This document shows, piece by piece, positions 25,667 through 33,022 of a stretch of 64,000 bases of DNA (position 1 is its first letter; each line of letters opens with the position of its first letter). The position numbers and the translations under genes were made by a program. The stretch spans positions 62,001-126,000 of the forward strand of contig NZ_JAAXLA010000006.1 of the NCBI RefSeq assembly GCF_012911935.1, written 5' to 3'. Source of the stretch: Pseudonocardia acidicola (GTDB lineage: Bacteria > Actinomycetota > Actinomycetes > Mycobacteriales > Pseudonocardiaceae). The notes under the pieces are model-generated. The model had not been told where the DNA came from, made no database searches, and worked only from the letters and a program-made list of their open reading frames with translations.

Positions 25667-25682
25667 TCGAACGCATGTTCGA
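25667..25682. promoter_or_regulatory. LexA (SOS) box upstream of alkB
   Basis: TCGAACGCATGTTCGA is a perfect palindromic match to the Gram-positive LexA consensus CGAACRNRYGTTCG and to the actinobacterial TCGAAC-N4-GTTCGA form. It spans the -35 region of the alkB promoter, so LexA would block polymerase. Confidence 0.85.
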
Positions 25683-25814
25683 GCTCCGGCGGGTGCGGGG
25701 TATCGGCCTGCGGAGCCCAATCGGCCGCGCGGACCCTGCGCTGCCGGGTGCAGGCGAACCGCGGCGACGACTGCGAACGTGGCGGGCCGGGTCAGACAAC
25801 CGGAGGAGCGAACC

Positions 25815-27026
25815 GTGGCAGGCAACAGGGGTGTGATCTACAAGGGTCCGGGCAAGGTCGCGGTGGAGGAGATCGATTTCCCGGAGCTGATCCTCAGACC
25901 GGGACCGGGTGTACCGCCGATCAACGAGAACCGGCCGTGCCCGCACGGAGTGATCCTCAAGGTGGTCGCGACCAACATCTGCGGCAGCGACCAGCACATG
26001 GTCCGTGGCCGCACGACCGCACCGGCGGGCCTGGTGCTCGGGCACGAGATCACCGGGGAGATCGTGGAGGTCGGCCGCGACGTCGAGTACCGCAAGATGG
26101 GCGACCTGGTCTCGGTGCCGTTCAACGTCGCGTGCGGACGGTGCCGCAACTGCATCGAGCGCCGCACCGACGTGTGCCTGAACGTCAACGACCACCCCGG
26201 CGGGGCCTACGGCTACGTCGACATGGGCGGCTGGCGCGGCGGCCAGGCCGAGTACGTGATGGTGCCCTACGCGGACTGGAACACGCTGAAATACACCGAC
26301 AAAGACCAGGCGATGGCGAACATCCTCGACCTGACCATGATCACCGACATCTTCCCGACCGGCTACCACGGCTGCGTCGAGGCCCGGGTCGGCACGGGGT
26401 CGACCGTCTACATCGCCGGTGGCGGCCCCGTCGGACTGGCCGCCGCGACGGCGGCGTTCTTCCTCGGCTCCTCGGTCGTGATCGTCGGCGATCCGAACGA
26501 GCCCCGGCGGGAGCACGCCCGCAGTTTCGGCTGTGAGACCGTCGATCCCCTGGAAGGGTCACTGCCCGAGCAGATCGAGCAGATCCTCGGGGTGCCCGAG
26601 GTCGACGCCGCGGTGGACTGCGTCGGGTTCGAGGCGAAGGGCCACAAGGACGGCACCGAGCAGCCCGCGGCCGTGCTCAACCAGGCCATGGAGGTCACCC
26701 GCGCCGCCGGCGGGATCGGCATCCCCGGCCTCTACGTGACCGAGGACCCGGGCGCGAAGGACGAGGCGGCCCGGCACGGTTCGGTGTCGCTGCGGTTCGG
26801 GATCGGCTGGGCCAAGTCGCTGACCTTCGCCACCGGCCAGACCCCGACGATGCAGTACAACCGCGGGCTGCGGGAGGCGATCCTCAACGGCCGGGTGCCC
26901 ATCGCGAAGAACGTGAACGCGACGGTGATCCCGCTCGACGAGGCGCCGCGAGGTTACGAGGAGTTCGACCGCGGCGTGCCGAAGAAGTTCGTCCTCGACC
27001 CGCACGGGATGCTCCCGAAGGGCTGA
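25815..27026 (+). CDS. fdhA: glutathione-independent formaldehyde dehydrogenase (FdhA type)
   Basis: This zinc MDR enzyme oxidises formaldehyde to formate with tightly bound NAD. The 403-residue protein has NRGVIYKGPGKVAVEEID at the start, catalytic-zinc ligands in NICGSDQHM and LGHEITGEIV, structural-zinc cysteines in ACGRCRNCIERRTDVC, and the cofactor motif YIAGGGPVGLAAATAA. FdhA-specific features are YGYVDMGGWRGGQAEY and the C-terminal PKKFVLDPHG. GTG 25815 follows GGAGGAG by about 7 nt, while the longer frame from 25779 lacks homology. A MALDR-like mycothiol-dependent enzyme is less likely given the insert pattern. Confidence 0.93.
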   Translation: MAGNRGVIYKGPGKVAVEEIDFPELILRPGPGVPPINENRPCPHGVILKVVATNICGSDQHMVRGRTTAPAGLVLGHEITGEIVEVGRDVEYRKMGDLVSVPFNVACGRCRNCIERRTDVCLNVNDHPGGAYGYVDMGGWRGGQAEYVMVPYADWNTLKYTDKDQAMANILDLTMITDIFPTGYHGCVEARVGTGSTVYIAGGGPVGLAAATAAFFLGSSVVIVGDPNEPRREHARSFGCETVDPLEGSLPEQIEQILGVPEVDAAVDCVGFEAKGHKDGTEQPAAVLNQAMEVTRAAGGIGIPGLYVTEDPGAKDEAARHGSVSLRFGIGWAKSLTFATGQTPTMQYNRGLREAILNGRVPIAKNVNATVIPLDEAPRGYEEFDRGVPKKFVLDPHGMLPKG

Positions 27027-27032
27027 GGGCGG

Positions 27033-27626
27033 TCAGCCCCGCCCGGCCGGGGCCGGTTCGCCGGCCCCGGCCGCCAGCGCGTCGGCCAGGAAGCGCAACT
27101 CGCGGCGCATCGCGGAAGGCCCGTCCGTCGCGTGCCGCGCCATCGAGTGGCGGTAGCTGACGGCCGAGGCGAGGAGCAGCGCCGCGCTGTCGACATCGGC
27201 GTCCGGCCCGCCGGCCGGCAGGGCCGCGACGATCACGGCCCGGATCTGGCCCGCGAGCCGTTCGAACCGCTGGTGCAGCGCGTCGCGCACGGCGGGGTGG
27301 GTGTCGGACTCGCGCCACAGCAGGTGGGACAGGACGGCCGAGGAGTCCAGCAGCGTGTCCAGCGCCTCGAGGAGGCGGTGCAGGCTCTCCGCGACGTCGC
27401 CGGGCACGACGATCCGGCCGGGGTCGACGTGCTCCTCGGGGAGCCGCTCCACCAGCGCGGCGAGCAGGTCGGCCTTGCGCTTGAAGTAGTAGTGCACGAG
27501 GCCCTTGGGCACCCCGGCCCGTTCGGCGATCTTCGAGGTCGGCGTGGCGTCGAAGCCGGCCTCGGCGAACAACTCCTCCGCGGCACCGAGGATCCGGTCG
27601 CGGGCGGGTCCGGGCGGCTGACTCAT
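27033..27626 (-). CDS. TetR-family transcriptional regulator
   Basis: The 197-residue repressor has its helix-turn-helix as TPTSKIAERAGVPKGLVHYYF at about 30-50, followed by the conserved KADLLAAL, then a divergent ligand-binding domain. It ends 6 nt from the convergent fdhA. ATG 27626 (MSQPPGPARDRIL) is the homologous start. A TTGAC-centred imperfect palindrome upstream of the next gene (28115-28134) is a candidate operator. The ligand is unknown. Confidence 0.9.
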   Translation of the reverse strand: MSQPPGPARDRILGAAEELFAEAGFDATPTSKIAERAGVPKGLVHYYFKRKADLLAALVERLPEEHVDPGRIVVPGDVAESLHRLLEALDTLLDSSAVLSHLLWRESDTHPAVRDALHQRFERLAGQIRAVIVAALPAGGPDADVDSAALLLASAVSYRHSMARHATDGPSAMRRELRFLADALAAGAGEPAPAGRG

Positions 27627-27658
27627 GTCGCGCTCACAGGGGCCATCCTGGCGCGCGG

Positions 27659-27689
27659 CACGGCCGCGGCCAACTGGGCCGCGGCCGTG
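27659..27689. terminator. hairpin terminator between the SPW gene and tetR
   Basis: CACGGCCGCGGCC (27659-27671) and GGCCGCGGCCGTG (27677-27689) form a perfect 13-bp stem with a 5-nt loop, 20 nt after the SPW-gene stop. No U-tract follows. Confidence 0.65.
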
Positions 27690-27709
27690 GAACCGGCACC
27701 GCTGTTCGA

Positions 27710-28072
27710 TCAGTGCTGACCGGCCAGCCCCCGGTGCTCGGCGTTGGCCGCCGGCAGCGCCGCGAGCCCGACGAGAACCGCGAGCACCCCGGCGATCCAG
27801 GACGTCCAGGCCGCGCCCCCGTAGGTGCTGAAGCTCATCACCCACGGCGAGATGAAGAGCAGCACCCCGAGCACGAGGTGCACGTACTCACTGGCCACCG
27901 AGTCCGGCGTGGCCAGCGACCACAGCCCGGTGGCGGCGAGCAGCACACCGAACACCACGAGTGTCCACGCCGCACCGGCGTCGGTCGACACCACGATCGG
28001 CGACAACGCCGTCAGCACGCCGATCACCAGCGCTGCCCAGTCCTGCCACCGACGCCATGACCTACGGGTCAT
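27710..28072 (-). CDS. SPW-repeat membrane protein
   Basis: The 120-residue protein has four hydrophobic spans in two similar halves, each with the S-P-(W/I) motif: IGVLTALSPIVV in the first and LGVLLFISPWVMSF in the second. The SPW family is of unknown function and common in actinobacterial membranes. ATG 28072 (MTRRSWRRWQDW) follows GAAGG; the frame is open to 28192 but without homology. A TetR-type palindrome overlaps its promoter. Confidence 0.8.
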   Translation of the reverse strand: MTRRSWRRWQDWAALVIGVLTALSPIVVSTDAGAAWTLVVFGVLLAATGLWSLATPDSVASEYVHLVLGVLLFISPWVMSFSTYGGAAWTSWIAGVLAVLVGLAALPAANAEHRGLAGQH

Positions 28073-28105
28073 TGCGATCACCTTCCCTCTCCGACGGACA
28101 ACTCG

Positions 28106-28134
28106 ATCATCCTCTTGACTGGCCAGCCGGTCAA
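28106..28134 (-). promoter_or_regulatory. promoter with overlapping TetR-type palindrome
   Basis: On the minus strand TTGACC (28134-28129), a 17-bp spacer and GATGAT (28111-28106) form a promoter. The -35 is one arm of an imperfect 20-bp palindrome at 28115-28134 (TTGAC..GGC..GCC..GTCAA, 16 of 20 positions symmetric), well placed for repression, plausibly by the neighbouring TetR protein. Confidence 0.55.
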
Positions 28135-28201
28135 ACTCTGTGACTCGCAGATCACACCCGGGGAAAGGTCGCCGACGGGGGCCCGCGGGCACCCCGGACG
28201 A

Positions 28202-28909
28202 TCAACCGACGCGGGTCGCCTCGCCGGCGATCCGGGCGCTCATCGGGGTGCGGGGGAAGGCGCGCACGGCCCGTTTGAGCTCGGCGAACCCGCGGTGCTC
28301 GGCCAGGGTGCGCACCGCGTCCCACAACCGCAGTGCCTCCTCCCCCGCCGGCGGCGCCTCGATCACCGGACCGAAGAACGACGGACCGTCGGGCGGGTCG
28401 AAGGTCAGGACCGGGGTGCCGACCCCGCCGCCGGCCCGGTTGACCGCCTCGAGGGTCTCCGCGCGCAGGGCCTCGTCACGGCCGGTGTCGTGCGCGGCCG
28501 CGGCCAGGTCGGGGTCCAGCCCGGCGTGGCGCAGCACGGCGGCGAGGTCCCGCGGCCGTGCCTCCTCGGCCAGCACCGCCTCGAAGGTTGCCTCGTCCGG
28601 GGCCGGGCCGTGCCAGATCTCCTCGCCCAGGGCGGTGTAGAGGTCCCCGACGACGCCCTCGCCGTAGCGCTCGCGGGCCGCGTGCACCACGCGCAGCATC
28701 TCCAAGCCGCGCTGGTGGGCATCGGGATAGTCGGCGGGGCGGCCGTCGTAGCCGAGCGGCTCGTTGAGCAGCTTCAGCGACAGCGGGCGCCAGCGCACCG
28801 TCACGGGGCGCTGCCGGGCCACCTCGACGACCCAGCGAGAGGTGACCCAGGCGAACGGGCAGGTGGGGTCGAAGAAGAACTCGACGATCTCGGCACCGGA
28901 CGTGCTCAT
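28202..28909 (-). CDS. DsbA-family protein resembling mycothiol-dependent nitroreductase (Rv2466c type)
   Basis: The 235-residue thioredoxin-fold protein begins IVEFFFDPTCPFAWVTSRWV and ends with GTPVLTF, FFGPVIEAPPAGEEALRLWD, the pattern I remember for Rv2466c, which uses a CPWC active site with mycothiol. Here the site is CPFA, so the first Cys stays and the resolving Cys is Ala. A helical insertion lies between the thioredoxin strands. ATG 28909 overlaps the stop of the VWA gene (ATGA), making it the last gene of a five-gene operon. Confidence 0.82.
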   Translation of the reverse strand: MSTSGAEIVEFFFDPTCPFAWVTSRWVVEVARQRPVTVRWRPLSLKLLNEPLGYDGRPADYPDAHQRGLEMLRVVHAARERYGEGVVGDLYTALGEEIWHGPAPDEATFEAVLAEEARPRDLAAVLRHAGLDPDLAAAAHDTGRDEALRAETLEAVNRAGGGVGTPVLTFDPPDGPSFFGPVIEAPPAGEEALRLWDAVRTLAEHRGFAELKRAVRAFPRTPMSARIAGEATRVG

Positions 28910-30354
28910 ACCGGAAGCAGTGCTTCCACGACGTCGGCGAGCTGACCGGCGGTGCGGCACTCGTGCATCGGCAGCACGTCGGCGTAGCGCATCGCGGCGG
29001 AGTCGCCGCTGCCCCACTGCCGCCGCGGCTCGGGATTGAGCCAGTGCGCGTGCCGGGCCTGACCGACGAGCCGGCGCAGCACGACCAGGTTCGGGTCACG
29101 GTAGTTGGTACGGCCGTCGCCGAGGATCAGCAGCGAGCTGCGCGGGGTGACCGCGTCGCCCCAGTACTCCGCGAAGCTGCCGAACGAGCCGCCGTAGTCG
29201 CTGTGCCCGTCGAAGGCCACCAGATCGGCCTCGCGCAGCACCCGGCTCATCACCCCGGACAGCTCGGCTCTCGGGGCCAACAGGTGGGTCACCTCGTCGG
29301 CGCGCTCGACGAACGCGAACACGCGCACCTTGCTGAACTGCTCGCGCAGGGCCTGCACCAGCAGCAGCGTGAAGTGGCTGAACCCGGCCACCGAGCCGGA
29401 CACGTCGCAGAGGATGACGAGCTCGGGACGGCCGGGGCGGCGCGTCCTGAAGGCAGGCCGCATCGGCACCCCGCCGGTGGACATCGAGCGGCGCAGGGTG
29501 CGGCGCATGTCGAGCTTGCCGCGCTTGGCGTGCTTGCGGCGCACGGCGAGCCGGCTGGCCAGGCGCCGGGCCAGCGGGTGCACGGTGCGGCGCAGCTGGG
29601 CGAGCTGGTCGGCGTAGGCGGAGAGGAACTCGACCTGCTCGGCCTGCTTGGGCACCGCGGTCTTCGCGACCTGCTCCCTGCCCCGGGTCTCCGCGGTCCG
29701 CCTGCGCACCTCGTCGGTGATCATCTTGCGGAACCGGGCGATCCGGTCGCGGATCTCACGGCGCAGCATCTCGTCGGTGAAGTCCGAGATCTCGCCGCCC
29801 GTCCCGGCCTTCAGGTCGCGCATGATCCGGGCCAGCAGAGTCTCCGGGGAGAGCATCCGCAGCGCCTGGTAGGCCGACCAGCTGGGCGCGGTTCCCGCCG
29901 AGCTCGCGCCGGTGCCCGAGGCGCCGGAGCGTCCCAGCGCGTCGACCACGGCGCGGGCCAGCTCCTGCAGGGCCGTGGTGTCCCCGTCGCGGAGCAGGTC
30001 GGCGAGGATGTCGCGCAGCGCGTCGAGGTCGACCGGGCCGTCGTCGGAGTCGCCCTCCCGGGGCACGTCGACCTCACCGGTCCCGGCCCCGATCGCGGCC
30101 GGGAAGTACAGGTCGAAGAGGGTGTCGAAGGCCTGCCGCTGCCCGGAGCGGCGCAGCAGCGCCGCGGCCAGTCCTTCACGCAGTTGCTCGCGCTGCAGAA
30201 GCTCGATCACGGACAGGACCTGCGCGGCGTCGACGGTCTCACCGGGGCCGACCGCGACACCGTGGCGGCGCAGCGCGGCGACGAAGTCGACCAGGTGCCC
30301 GGGCAGGCCGTGCCTGGCCGCGATCGGCTCCGAACCGCGCGCAGTGGTCGACAT
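28906..30354 (-). CDS. VWA domain protein, CoxE-like
   Basis: This 482-residue protein of the MoxR-associated VWA (CoxE/DUF58-like) type has a helical N-terminal half (VDFVAALRRHGVAVGPGETVDAA is the family start), a basic linker (SRLAVRRKHAKRGKLDMRRT) and a C-terminal von Willebrand A domain with the MIDAS motif DVSGSVAG near 330 (DxSxS) and GDGRTNY later. Such proteins act with the adjacent MoxR ATPase as chaperone pairs inserting metals or remodelling partners. It starts 11 nt after the moxR-type gene. Confidence 0.9.
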   Translation of the reverse strand: MSTTARGSEPIAARHGLPGHLVDFVAALRRHGVAVGPGETVDAAQVLSVIELLQREQLREGLAAALLRRSGQRQAFDTLFDLYFPAAIGAGTGEVDVPREGDSDDGPVDLDALRDILADLLRDGDTTALQELARAVVDALGRSGASGTGASSAGTAPSWSAYQALRMLSPETLLARIMRDLKAGTGGEISDFTDEMLRREIRDRIARFRKMITDEVRRRTAETRGREQVAKTAVPKQAEQVEFLSAYADQLAQLRRTVHPLARRLASRLAVRRKHAKRGKLDMRRTLRRSMSTGGVPMRPAFRTRRPGRPELVILCDVSGSVAGFSHFTLLLVQALREQFSKVRVFAFVERADEVTHLLAPRAELSGVMSRVLREADLVAFDGHSDYGGSFGSFAEYWGDAVTPRSSLLILGDGRTNYRDPNLVVLRRLVGQARHAHWLNPEPRRQWGSGDSAAMRYADVLPMHECRTAGQLADVVEALLPV

Positions 30355-30365
30355 CCGTGGTCCCC

Positions 30366-31250
30366 CTAGTTGAGCCGCAGCTCGGCGGCCGCCTTGACCT
30401 GGTCGGACTGGTGTTTGAGGACGACGCCGAGGGTGGTGCGCACGGCCTCGTCGTCCAGGGTGTCCAGGCCGAGGGCGAGCAGCGTGCGGCCCCAGTCGAT
30501 GGTCTCGGCCACCGACGGCGACTTGCGCAGCTCCAGGCCGCGCAGCACCCGGACGGTGCGGACCAGCGCGTCGACCAGCGCCTCGGCGAGCTCGGGCACC
30601 CGGCTGAGCACGATCCGGCGCTCGAGGTCGGCGTCGGGGAAGTCCAGGTGCAGGAACAGGCAGCGCCGCTTGAGCGCCTCGGACAGCTCGCGGGTGGAGT
30701 TCGAGGTCAGCACCGCGAACGGCCGGCGAGTGGCGGTGATCGTGCCCATCTCCGGAACCGTGACCTGGAAGTCGGACAGCACCTCCAGCAGCAGGCCTTC
30801 GACCTCGACGTCGGCCTTGTCCATCTCGTCGACGAGCAGCACGGTCGGGTCCGCCCGGCGGATCGCGGTGAGCAGCGGGCGCGGCAGCAGGAACTCCTCG
30901 GAGAACACGTCGTCGCGCGTCTGGTCCCAGGACTCGGTGCCCTGGCCCGCGGTGATCCGCAGCAGCTGCTTGGCGTGGTTCCACTCGTAGAGCGCGCGGG
31001 CCTCGTCGATGCCCTCGTAGCACTGGAGCCGGACCAGCTCGGACTTCGTCGCCTCGGCCACGGCCTTGGCCAGCTCGGTCTTGCCGACCCCGGCGGGGCC
31101 CTCGACGAGCAGCGGCTTGCCCAGCCGGTCGGCCAGGTAGACGGTGGTCGCGACGGCCGTGGACGCCAGGTAGCCGACGCCGGCCAGCCGCTCGGCCACG
31201 TCCTCGACCGAGCCGAACAGCGGGGACTGGGAGGCACTCACCTGGATCAT
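30366..31250 (-). CDS. MoxR-family AAA+ ATPase
   Basis: The 294-residue ATPase has Walker A as VEGPAGVGKTELAKAVAEA near 50, Walker B as VLLVDEMDKAD near 120, sensor 1 at AVLTSNSTREL and the arginine-rich LKRRCLFLHLDFPD. YLASTAVATTVYLADRLGKP is typical of the CoxD-like branch. Together with the VWA gene it forms a canonical MoxR-VWA pair, expected to remodel or metallate a client. ATG 31250 is chosen; a GTG three codons later is possible. Confidence 0.93.
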   Translation of the reverse strand: MIQVSASQSPLFGSVEDVAERLAGVGYLASTAVATTVYLADRLGKPLLVEGPAGVGKTELAKAVAEATKSELVRLQCYEGIDEARALYEWNHAKQLLRITAGQGTESWDQTRDDVFSEEFLLPRPLLTAIRRADPTVLLVDEMDKADVEVEGLLLEVLSDFQVTVPEMGTITATRRPFAVLTSNSTRELSEALKRRCLFLHLDFPDADLERRIVLSRVPELAEALVDALVRTVRVLRGLELRKSPSVAETIDWGRTLLALGLDTLDDEAVRTTLGVVLKHQSDQVKAAAELRLN

Positions 31251-31329
31251 CCTGCCTTGCGCCGCCCTGATCCGCCCAGGGGTGCCGCGGAACGCCGGCC
31301 CCGCACGCGGCACACGTCACACCGTTCGT

Positions 31330-32463
31330 TCACTCCATCGGGGGCAGCGGGAACCGCAACCTGCCCATCACCAGATGTTCCTGCAGTGGCGTCTCGGCGA
31401 GGACGTGCTCGATCCGGCCGCCCTCGTCCATCACGGTCTGCACGAGCTCGTCGATGACGTCCGGGGTCTTGCGGGTCGGACGCCCGCAGATCGGGCAGGT
31501 GTCGCCGGCCTCGGCCAGGTAGCGCGACTCGTCGCACACCACCCCGGGGGCCTGGGCGGCCTCCTGCACCAGCAGGTGGTCGATCGCGGCGGTGGTGCCG
31601 CCCCACAGGCACTCGGTCAGCCCGAGCGCGGTGGGCAGCCCCGTGGCGCGCCGTTCCAGGATGTCGGAGACGAGTTGCCGCTCCTCGTCGCGCTCCCATT
31701 TCTCGAGGATGGGCGCCGCCTCCTCCTTGATCACCCCGCGGGTCACCGTGTGCGGGTCGACCGCGAACGTGCCGGCGAAGCGCTCCTCGAGCTCACGGGG
31801 GAAGAAGTCGGTGAACTCGGGCAGCTCCTCGGGGTGGCCGCCCACCGCGAGCAGGTCGAACAGCCCGTTGCGGGCGTCGGGGGCAAGCTGGTCGACGACC
31901 TTGCGGTAGTGCTTGCGGGCCAGCAGTTCGACCTTGTTGTGGGTCTCGTACTCCCGGTCGCCGTAGGCGAAGTCGGGCTTGCGCAGGGTCCGGTCGCGCA
32001 GCGTACCCAGATCCGCCAGCTCGTCCTGGTACAGCTCCCAGAAGTGCGCGGACCCGCGGTCGACGATCGCGATCCGGAGCCGGTGGTACTCGTCGAGGAT
32101 CGCGACCATGGGCCGGACCCACGGCGTCTCGTCGATCATGACCCGGTCCCGGACCGGCCGCGGCAGCTCCACCTGCTCGAACAGGCCTCGCGCCGAGCAG
32201 CTGAAGTAGGCGACGGCCAGCGTCCTCGGCTGGGGTTCGCTGCGCACCTCGTTGATCCGCTCGATGTCCTTGCGCAGCGAGTTCCGGACCTCGTGGGGGA
32301 GGTCCTTGTTCCCGGCCACTCCGCGCACCTCGTGCAGCATGGCGTCGACCTGGGAGATGTAGGCCGCGCGGTCCGCCGGGTCGATCCGGACGTAGAGCGT
32401 CAGCACGGGCAGCCCGTCGCCTGTGAACTCGGTGATCCGCTGGACGGTCTCCACAGCCAGCAT
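31330..32463 (-). CDS. bacterial archaeo-eukaryotic release-factor-like protein (baeRF, probably family 10)
   Basis: This 377-residue protein has VLTLYVRIDPADRAAY near the start, PMVAILDEYHRLRIAIVDRGSAHFWEL (eRF1 domain-2-like strand pattern), SRKHYRKVV-like helical stretches (LLARKHYRKVVDQLA), and a C-terminal eRF1 domain-3-like part with a zinc-knuckle CPICGRPTR. Such proteins are thought to act on ribosomes or rRNA, and no catalytic GGQ is seen. It has a GGAGG site before the ATG and lies between the PDZ lipoprotein and moxR genes in one operon. Confidence 0.75.
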   Translation of the reverse strand: MLAVETVQRITEFTGDGLPVLTLYVRIDPADRAAYISQVDAMLHEVRGVAGNKDLPHEVRNSLRKDIERINEVRSEPQPRTLAVAYFSCSARGLFEQVELPRPVRDRVMIDETPWVRPMVAILDEYHRLRIAIVDRGSAHFWELYQDELADLGTLRDRTLRKPDFAYGDREYETHNKVELLARKHYRKVVDQLAPDARNGLFDLLAVGGHPEELPEFTDFFPRELEERFAGTFAVDPHTVTRGVIKEEAAPILEKWERDEERQLVSDILERRATGLPTALGLTECLWGGTTAAIDHLLVQEAAQAPGVVCDESRYLAEAGDTCPICGRPTRKTPDVIDELVQTVMDEGGRIEHVLAETPLQEHLVMGRLRFPLPPME

Positions 32464-32480
32464 CGGTGCCTCCTCCGGCG

Positions 32481-32873
32481 TCAGTGGGCCCAGCCGAGCG
32501 TCGCGGTGACGGTCTCCCCCGGGCGCCAGAGCAGCGTCAGCCGCATGTCCTGGCCGGGATGGAGATCGGCCACCCGCGCCTGCAGGTCCTGGGCGGTGCT
32601 GATCGGGAACTGCTCATTGCGGACGATGACGTCACCCGGCTTGACACCCGCCGAGTACGCCGCGCCGAGCCGGTCCACCGACACGATGCGGGCGCCGATG
32701 GGTTTGCCGTCCGGGTCGGTCGCGGTGACGGCGGAGACGCCCAGCGACGCCGCCGGTAGCGGGTGCGGCCCGCTGCTGAACGACGTCACGCCCGCGCAGC
32801 CCCCGGCGACGCCGGCGACGAGGACGGCGGCCAGGCCGGTGCGCAGCGCGGCACCCGCAGGGCTCGGGCGCAT
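32481..32873 (-). CDS. PDZ-domain lipoprotein
   Basis: The 130-residue precursor carries a lipoprotein signal (GLAAVLVAGVAGGC, lipobox AGGC at about 23-26) and then a single PDZ domain: GARIVSVDRLGAAYSAGVKPGDVIVRN, followed by DLQARVADLHPGQ. PDZ domains bind C-terminal peptides or regulate proteases, and this one lacks a protease domain. GGAGGTGACC precedes the ATG. It is the first gene of the baeRF-MoxR-VWA-DsbA operon and divergent from the helicase. Confidence 0.82.
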   Translation of the reverse strand: MRPSPAGAALRTGLAAVLVAGVAGGCAGVTSFSSGPHPLPAASLGVSAVTATDPDGKPIGARIVSVDRLGAAYSAGVKPGDVIVRNEQFPISTAQDLQARVADLHPGQDMRLTLLWRPGETVTATLGWAH

Positions 32874-33022
32874 CGGTCACCTCCTGGGGATCTCACCTGG
32901 GGTGCCGCCCACGCTCGCAGCGCGGCGGCCCGGGAGGTCAGGGCCCGGTGGGCCGGAAAACGGCGCGCGGGTCGCCCCGGCAGGCCGGGGCGGGCGCGGG
33001 ACTGTCGGGGTGGACCGCCACC

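Noticed and set aside
28558..28767. Short Arg/Pro-rich plus-strand frame
   Set aside because: Antisense to the DsbA-family gene and without any supporting signal.
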